Shown piece after piece: positions 59,809 through 64,000 of a stretch of DNA of 64,000 nt (its first letter is position 1; every line of letters starts with the position of its first letter). A model generated the notes under the pieces. It saw only the letters and a program-made list of their open reading frames with translations, made no database searches and was not told the DNA's origin. Location of the stretch: contig JAEEIA010000056.1 in NCBI GenBank assembly GCA_016281125.1, positions 62,001 through 126,000 on the forward strand, written 5' to 3'. This DNA is from Oscillospiraceae bacterium (lineage in GTDB: Bacteria; Bacillota; Clostridia; Oscillospirales; Ruminococcaceae). Position numbers and translations under genes: made by a program.

Positions 59809-60477
59809 TTACACGCCCCTCGCCGCCGGATCCCAGATAAACTTGTGAAGCTGTAACTGCAAGCGGAAATTGCCCATGCTCTGCTCCTTCATGATGTCCA
59901 CAATCTCCGCGGGATCAATCCGCCCGAACACGGGGCTCAGATAAAGCGGGCACTGCGGCTTGTACTGCTCCGCGATTTCCTTTGCGCGGAACACATCCTG
60001 CCGGGAGCCGCAGACGAATTTCACGCAGTCGAATTCCCGCAGCAGCGCAAAATTATCCGTACACATATGCTGCTCCATTTTACTGGACGGCAGCTTATAA
60101 TCCATAGTAAACACGCCGCCGCAGTCCCGGAACGGCGCCAGCGGAACAGCGCCGTTTGTTTCAATTTCAACGCGCAGTCCGAGCTTGCGTCCGAGTTCGT
60201 GGATCAGCGTGCCAATATTCTCCTGCAAGAGCGGTTCGCCGCCGGTCAGCGTCACATTCCGCACGCCCGCACGGACGGCATCTTCTGCAATCTTCATCAG
60301 CCGCGGCATACCTGCCGGCTCACAGGGCGCGTCCTTGCCGCATGCCCATGCGGTATCGCACCAGTCGCAGCGGAGATTGCAGCCCGCAAACCGCAGGAAC
60401 AGCGCGAGCTCGCCTGCACAGCGTCCCTCGCCGTTGATGCTGATGAAATGCTCGGCCAGTCTGAATGTATCGTCCAT
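59809..60477 (-). CDS. queE: 7-carboxy-7-deazaguanine synthase QueE
   Basis: The 222-residue radical SAM enzyme converts carboxytetrahydropterin to 7-carboxy-7-deazaguanine. The [4Fe-4S] motif CNLRCDWC (Cys33, 37, 40) is CxxxCxxC as in the standard family, followed by TLTGGEPLLQ. ATG at 60477, 1 base after the queD stop. Confidence 0.95.
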   Translation of the reverse strand: MDDTFRLAEHFISINGEGRCAGELALFLRFAGCNLRCDWCDTAWACGKDAPCEPAGMPRLMKIAEDAVRAGVRNVTLTGGEPLLQENIGTLIHELGRKLGLRVEIETNGAVPLAPFRDCGGVFTMDYKLPSSKMEQHMCTDNFALLREFDCVKFVCGSRQDVFRAKEIAEQYKPQCPLYLSPVFGRIDPAEIVDIMKEQSMGNFRLQLQLHKFIWDPAARGV

Positions 60478-60478
60478 A

Positions 60479-60898
60479 TCACACCTCGTAGCGCGCGCTG
60501 TTGTCCGGCGTTTCATAGACCGTCACGCACAGCACCGGCAGCCCCTGCTCCCGCAGCGTATCATAAAACGCCTTGGCAAAGTTTTCCGCAGTCGGACGGT
60601 AGGGAACCTCGATCATCCGGAAATGCTCATCCGCCAAAGCCGCGCATGTCGCCGGTTTCAGCGAGCCGCGCTCATAAATCAGCGCGTGATCATAAGCATC
60701 CGCTAGGGCGCGCACGGCCTTTTTCAGATCGGAAAAGTCAATGACCATGCCGCGCTTTTCGCCGGATTCCTGCAAGGCGTCCTGACCGGCTTCGACCTCC
60801 ATCACCCAGTGATGTCCGTGGAGATTCGCGCACTTGCCGTTGTAGCCCGCCAGAAAATGCGCGCTGTCAAAGGCTGCGGATGTTTTCAGAATATACAA
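60479..60898 (-). CDS. queD: 6-carboxytetrahydropterin synthase QueD
   Basis: The 139-residue protein makes 6-carboxy-tetrahydropterin from dihydroneopterin triphosphate. Zinc and catalytic residues are visible: DSAHFLAGYNGKCANLHGHHW with Cys and His, DFSDLKK, and the C-terminal YETPDNSARYEV. The start is a TTG at 60898 with a GAGGTGAT site, no better start being available. First gene of the operon. Confidence 0.93.
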   Translation of the reverse strand: MYILKTSAAFDSAHFLAGYNGKCANLHGHHWVMEVEAGQDALQESGEKRGMVIDFSDLKKAVRALADAYDHALIYERGSLKPATCAALADEHFRMIEVPYRPTAENFAKAFYDTLREQGLPVLCVTVYETPDNSARYEV

Positions 60899-61037
60899 GT
60901 GATCACCTCAAAAACAAAGATGCTCCTGTCCGCAAGCGGACAGGAGCACACTTTACCTCTCTACCTGCCCTGGTTTTGTTTATCGACAGGATGGCGCAAA
61001 CGAACTGTCGGGTGTACGGCGCCGTACACCAAAAATT
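60899..61037 (-). ncRNA. Structured leader of the queuosine operon, candidate riboswitch
   Basis: From the promoter at 61038-61066 to queD lie about 135 nt with a 20-bp perfect palindrome (61011-61030), a CGACAG/CTGTCG stem (60984-61010), a purine-rich unpaired strip (60949-60983) and a terminator next to the start codon. The strip contains GGGCAGG, which can pair with CCTGTCC in the terminator arm, so alternative structures are possible. It does not match the preQ1-I consensus I know; class is undetermined. Confidence 0.55.
60911..60950 (-). terminator. Attenuator terminator before queD
   Basis: On the minus strand, TGCTCCTGTCCG pairs with CGGACAGGAGCA (60921-60948), then TCTTTGTTTTT. It lies between the promoter and the first gene, so it must be conditional. 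Confidence 0.8.
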
Positions 61038-61066
61038 AGTATACCACATTTAATATATAATGTCAA
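61038..61066 (-). promoter_or_regulatory. Promoter of the queuosine operon
   Basis: TTGACA (61061-61066), 17-nt spacer, TATACT (61038-61043) on the minus strand. Confidence 0.86.
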
Positions 61067-61210
61067 GTGATTTCGGAAAATACCTTCGCAGCAGATTCAA
61101 AAACATTCTTTATACAAAGCGGGATCCTGGGATACATCCCCCGGCGGAAGTTTGCGTGCGAGAGCCCCTCATTCCGGATTATCGCGCAGCAATCCACTGA
61201 GCAACAAGAT

Positions 61211-61245
61211 GAGGCGGAGAACCGTTCGGGTTCCCCGCCTCTTTT
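61211..61245. terminator. Hairpin after the dockerin esterase gene
   Basis: GAGGCGGAGAACC / GGTTCCCCGCCTC with one mismatch and CTTTTCC on the plus strand side. It is the only candidate end for the minus-strand esterase transcript. The T run is poor in that direction. Confidence 0.6.
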
Positions 61246-61277
61246 CCGTTTCACAGTGATACAGAATACACTGTTCC

Positions 61278-63629
61278 TTATGCCTTAAAGACCATACGGA
61301 CAAAGTTGTAGATGTGTGCGCAGATGGAATCGTCGCCGTGGTTGCCGCCGTTGACAACATGCCACAGATGCGGGACGTTGTTCTTGTCGAAGTTGTTGTG
61401 ATAGCCCTGCGGTGTGTTCAGACCGACAACACTGTCGTTCGTACCGCCGGTGATCATCACGAGTGCAGGTGTTTCATCAGGGCTGTTCCACTTCCATGCG
61501 CCGGATGCGCCCGGTGCCGGGCAGATCGCGCCGACATAGCCAAACTTGTCGCCGTACTTCATGCCGATCTGGAGGGACTCTCTGCCGCCCATGGAGAAAC
61601 CTGTGACAGCGGTGTTCTCTCTGCCGGTTGCGACGCTGAAATTCTCCTCAACCCACGGCATCAGGCTGTCAACGATGTCATCGACGAAGTTATCGTAGCC
61701 CTCATTGGAGCCCGGATCCGCGAAGTCTGTTGCATCGTTCATTGTAGCGCTCGTGAACACGAACGGAACAACAACGATCATGTCCTCCGCTTCGCCGTCT
61801 GCCCATGCATTGCAGATGATCTCGCGCGTCGGAATCGGCGGGTTGTTGCCGGTGAGGATCATGCGGTCCTCGTTCTCGAAGAAGCCGTGGAGTACGTAGA
61901 GCACCGGATACTGCTTGCTCTCATCGTAGCCGGGCGGGAGCATAACATTGACATTCTTGTTCTTGTTGGCCTTCTTGGAACGGTACTGATACTTCTTGAC
62001 CTCGGAGTAGGTCACGCCGTTTCTGCGGCTGGTGGAGCCGTTCTTTTCGCGCTCGACGAGCATTTCCTTTGCGACCGGCGTATACTCCTCAATGGAGCGC
62101 ATCTGGCCGACCGGCTTCGGAGGCGGCTCCGGAATTGCAGTTTCCTGCTTGGTCAGATACTTGACGAACCAGGTGATGTCGTCCTTGGTGACGTCGCCGT
62201 CCTGGGTGACGTCTGCGCCCTTCTTGGCGCCGGATGCGGAGAAGCTGCCCTTGATCATGCCGGCCTTGGCAAGAGAGAGGTCAACTGCATTGGTGAAGCC
62301 GTCGCCGTTGACGTCCGCAACTGCGTACTTTGCAGGCTTCGGACCGGAAATCGTCGTACCTGCCTTGGCAATGATGATTTCATCGACATAGAAATCGCTG
62401 GTGCTGCTTTCGGTTTCAATATAAATCGTGCAGTCGGTTGCACCTGCCGGGATCTCGAAATTCGCGTTGGCAAGCTGTACCCAGTCGCCCTTCGTCACGG
62501 TTTCGGTAGCGATCTTCTTGTAGCTGGTGCTGCCGCTGCTGTATTGCAGCGTAAAGTGGAAGGTATCCGATGCAGAACCGCTTGTATACTTGACGGCTGC
62601 GCTGAAGCTGTATGTTCCGCCTGCGGAGCATCCGCTCGGGAGCGCATGTGCCGCGCCGTTCCAGCCATCCGTTCTGCCGGAGCAGAGCAGGGATTTGCTG
62701 CCTGCGTAAGCCTCGGAAGCCGTCTTGACGGATGCGCCGCCGCGGCCGGTAAAGTCCTCATCGCCGTTTTCAAAGGTGTAATGTGCGATGTAGCCGTCCG
62801 GATCGGTCGTAGTCTGCGGCGGAGTGGTCGTAACGGGCTCGGTCGTGCCGGGTGTGACGGTGGTGCTGCCGTTTTTCAGATAATTCTCGACGGTTTCCGC
62901 CCAGAAATTACCCATTTTCTTATAGCCGCCGCCGTTCGGGTGGAGCTGGTCGCTGCCGAGATCGGCGGTGCCGTTCAGGCAGCCGTGAACGTCGGCAAAC
63001 TTGACGTTCTTGCCCGCCTTGCCGTATTCTTCCGCAACGGATTTCACGGTGCTGTTGTAGTTTGCAACTCTCTGTGCGTTGCCGCCGTATGCGGTGAACT
63101 CCGGAATGGAGCCCATGAAAATCACGCCGCCGGACGGCAGATCGGCAAGCATGTAGTCCACGACCGCACGCAGATCGCTGGCGCATGCGTCCATGGAGCG
63201 GTTTGCGGTCATGTCATTCGTTCCGATGATCAGCAGGATGATGTCCGGCTGATACTGCTTGACGGCATTCTTCTGTTTCAGCGTGTTGTACAGGCTGCCG
63301 GAGGTACCCTGCTGCTGTGCCCAGCTCGGTTCTTCCTTGATCTGGTAGCCGCTGTAACCCGCATGATTGTCGTCATACGTGATGCCGTTGGCGCTTGCGC
63401 TGTTGGAGCCCTCCGGCCCGACCATATCAATATCGTAGCCGTCCTTTTTCAGCGTGTCATACAGATATTTTCTGTAACCGCCGTTCTCACCCATGCCGAA
63501 GGTAATCGAGTCACCGACCGGCATGATCTTGACGGTACCCGCAGCAGAAACGGCCTGCTCCGGGCCGAACCGCGGGATGGCAGCCGCCGCCAGTACGGCA
63601 GATGCCAGGAGTGCGCAAAGTTTCTTCAT
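61278..63629 (-). CDS. Secreted two-esterase cellulosomal protein: SGNH (CE3-like), CBM, dockerin and CE1-like esterase
   Basis: The 783-residue protein has a signal peptide (1-29). The SGNH hydrolase (about 33-245) shows GDSITFG (Ser41), IGTND and SDQLHPNG (catalytic Asp and His). A Thr/Pro linker leads to a beta-sandwich module (about 285-420, TFENGDEDFTGRGG), probably CBM22-like. The dockerin (about 430-500) has VADVNGDGFTNAVDLSLAK and VTQDGDVTKDDITWF. The C-terminal alpha/beta hydrolase (about 525-783) has VLYVLHGFFEN, GFSMGG (Ser) and NGGNHGDD (His), typical of CE1 feruloyl or acetyl esterases. It should remove acetyl and feruloyl groups from xylan. ATG at 63629 with GGGAGG. Confidence 0.9.
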   Translation of the reverse strand: MKKLCALLASAVLAAAAIPRFGPEQAVSAAGTVKIMPVGDSITFGMGENGGYRKYLYDTLKKDGYDIDMVGPEGSNSASANGITYDDNHAGYSGYQIKEEPSWAQQQGTSGSLYNTLKQKNAVKQYQPDIILLIIGTNDMTANRSMDACASDLRAVVDYMLADLPSGGVIFMGSIPEFTAYGGNAQRVANYNSTVKSVAEEYGKAGKNVKFADVHGCLNGTADLGSDQLHPNGGGYKKMGNFWAETVENYLKNGSTTVTPGTTEPVTTTPPQTTTDPDGYIAHYTFENGDEDFTGRGGASVKTASEAYAGSKSLLCSGRTDGWNGAAHALPSGCSAGGTYSFSAAVKYTSGSASDTFHFTLQYSSGSTSYKKIATETVTKGDWVQLANANFEIPAGATDCTIYIETESSTSDFYVDEIIIAKAGTTISGPKPAKYAVADVNGDGFTNAVDLSLAKAGMIKGSFSASGAKKGADVTQDGDVTKDDITWFVKYLTKQETAIPEPPPKPVGQMRSIEEYTPVAKEMLVEREKNGSTSRRNGVTYSEVKKYQYRSKKANKNKNVNVMLPPGYDESKQYPVLYVLHGFFENEDRMILTGNNPPIPTREIICNAWADGEAEDMIVVVPFVFTSATMNDATDFADPGSNEGYDNFVDDIVDSLMPWVEENFSVATGRENTAVTGFSMGGRESLQIGMKYGDKFGYVGAICPAPGASGAWKWNSPDETPALVMITGGTNDSVVGLNTPQGYHNNFDKNNVPHLWHVVNGGNHGDDSICAHIYNFVRMVFKA

Positions 63630-63706
63630 GTTCAAATCCTCCCTAAGTTTTGTTTTGCAGAAAACAGTTTGCTTTTGTTTCCTATTCCCCCGGTAAAGTG
63701 AATTAT

Positions 63707-63745
63707 TGTCATTCTATCTTATTTTTTTGAATGCCATTCTATCTC
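63707..63745. repeat. Pair of 14-nt direct repeats in the esterase leader
   Basis: TGTCATTCTATCTT (63707-63720) and TGCCATTCTATCTC (63732-63745) are spaced 25 bases apart just downstream of the predicted start site, a plausible regulator-binding arrangement. The rest of the 354-bp gap holds two promoters and nothing else seen. Confidence 0.5.
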
Positions 63746-63752
63746 TATTTAC

Positions 63753-63781
63753 AGTATAGACAAAAATCGCGGCATCTGCAA
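63753..63781 (-). promoter_or_regulatory. Promoter of the dockerin esterase gene
   Basis: TTGCAG (63776-63781), 17-nt spacer, TATACT (63753-63758) on the minus strand, about 120 bases upstream of the start. Confidence 0.75.
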
Positions 63782-63928
63782 ATCAGAGATTGCGAAAAAC
63801 GCGCCAATAATTGCGAACAGTTGTACGGTCGTGCGTTGTGATTTTTCACATGATTTCTCTTAAAATGTGTCTAAACTCCGCATCTGCGTCAAATTCGGGT
63901 TGCAGACAAATTTTCCGAAAAAAAGGGC

Positions 63929-63957
63929 TTGACATTTTCAGCCGAATGTGCTATAAT
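63929..63957 (+). promoter_or_regulatory. Promoter of the tRNA at the window edge
   Basis: TTGACA, 17-nt spacer, TATAAT preceded by ATGTGC; a short TTGACG/CGTCAA hairpin follows at 63965-63981. Confidence 0.87.
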
Positions 63958-63983
63958 ATCAGAGTTGACGGAAAACGTCAAAT

Positions 63984-64000
63984 GCGCCGGTAGCTCAGCT
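63984..64000 (+). tRNA. 5' end of a tRNA gene (cut by window edge)
   Basis: GCGCCGGTAGCTCAGCT has the acceptor-strand start and the invariant TAGCTCAGCT of the D-arm. The anticodon is outside the window; tRNA-Arg is possible from the acceptor sequence but cannot be confirmed. Confidence 0.72.

Noticed and set aside
60899-61037. preQ1-I riboswitch
   Set aside because: No match to its short consensus was seen; it is reported only as a candidate regulatory leader.

Overview
The window looks like a chromosomal stretch of a cellulosome-forming gut Ruminococcus (Oscillospiraceae); this is inference. The supporting signs are seven secreted proteins with type I dockerin repeats (paired GDxNGDGxVxxxDA-type segments), a Gram-positive sortase pilus locus, moderately GC-rich coding sequence, and many sigma-A type promoters, nearly all with a 17-nt spacer and AT-rich flanks. 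No cohesin or scaffoldin gene, rRNA, prophage, insertion sequence or CRISPR array was seen. A tRNA begins at the right edge and a DUF58 gene is cut by the left edge.

Layout: 1-3.4 kb DUF58 and membrane transglutaminase pair; 3.6-5.3 kb BlaI/M56 sensor pair with a clear operator; 5.3-12.6 kb five-fold NPCBM dockerin protein, CotH lipoprotein and dockerin GH16 enzyme; 12.6-16.7 kb CPBP protease and a HprK-like kinase / PqqD / S26 peptidase / ABC exporter cassette that resembles RiPP handling genes but lacks a visible precursor or maturase; 16.8-25.3 kb pilus locus on the minus strand (SipA-like pseudo-signal peptidase, class B sortase, large adhesin, Spy0128-like pilin, second class B sortase); 25.6-35.3 kb mixed genes including a small dockerin protein, a CorC/HlyC family protein, a BspA/DUF285 repeat protein, an XRE/membrane pair, an ABC exporter and an M4 protease with a second amidase-like domain and a dockerin; 35.3-40.2 kb a candidate small RNA and two c-di-GMP phosphodiesterase-type proteins; 40.4-46.9 kb a Cys-rich secreted protein, a dockerin PIG-L deacetylase, a minimal dockerin protein and a pseudokinase-LRR protein; 47-50.6 kb a DMT transporter, three small genes and a fumarase alpha subunit; 50.8-57.6 kb a seven-gene operon built around a divergent type IIA topoisomerase; 57.9-61.1 kb a queuosine/preQ0 operon behind a structured attenuator leader; 61.3-63.6 kb a multi-domain dockerin esterase.

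The genes fit a fibre-degrading, surface-attached lifestyle: dockerin enzymes remove side chains and cut beta-glucans, the pilus mediates adhesion, and c-di-GMP turnover may link the two. The most unusual observations are the pilus locus with a pseudo-signal peptidase carrying Asp/Gly at the catalytic dyad, the pseudokinase-LRR fusion, the orphan RiPP-like cassette, the attenuator leader before queD, a 23-bp element placed at the same distance upstream of two promoters, a 36-bp promoter element shared by a protease gene and a candidate sRNA, and a family of dispersed intergenic hairpin modules.
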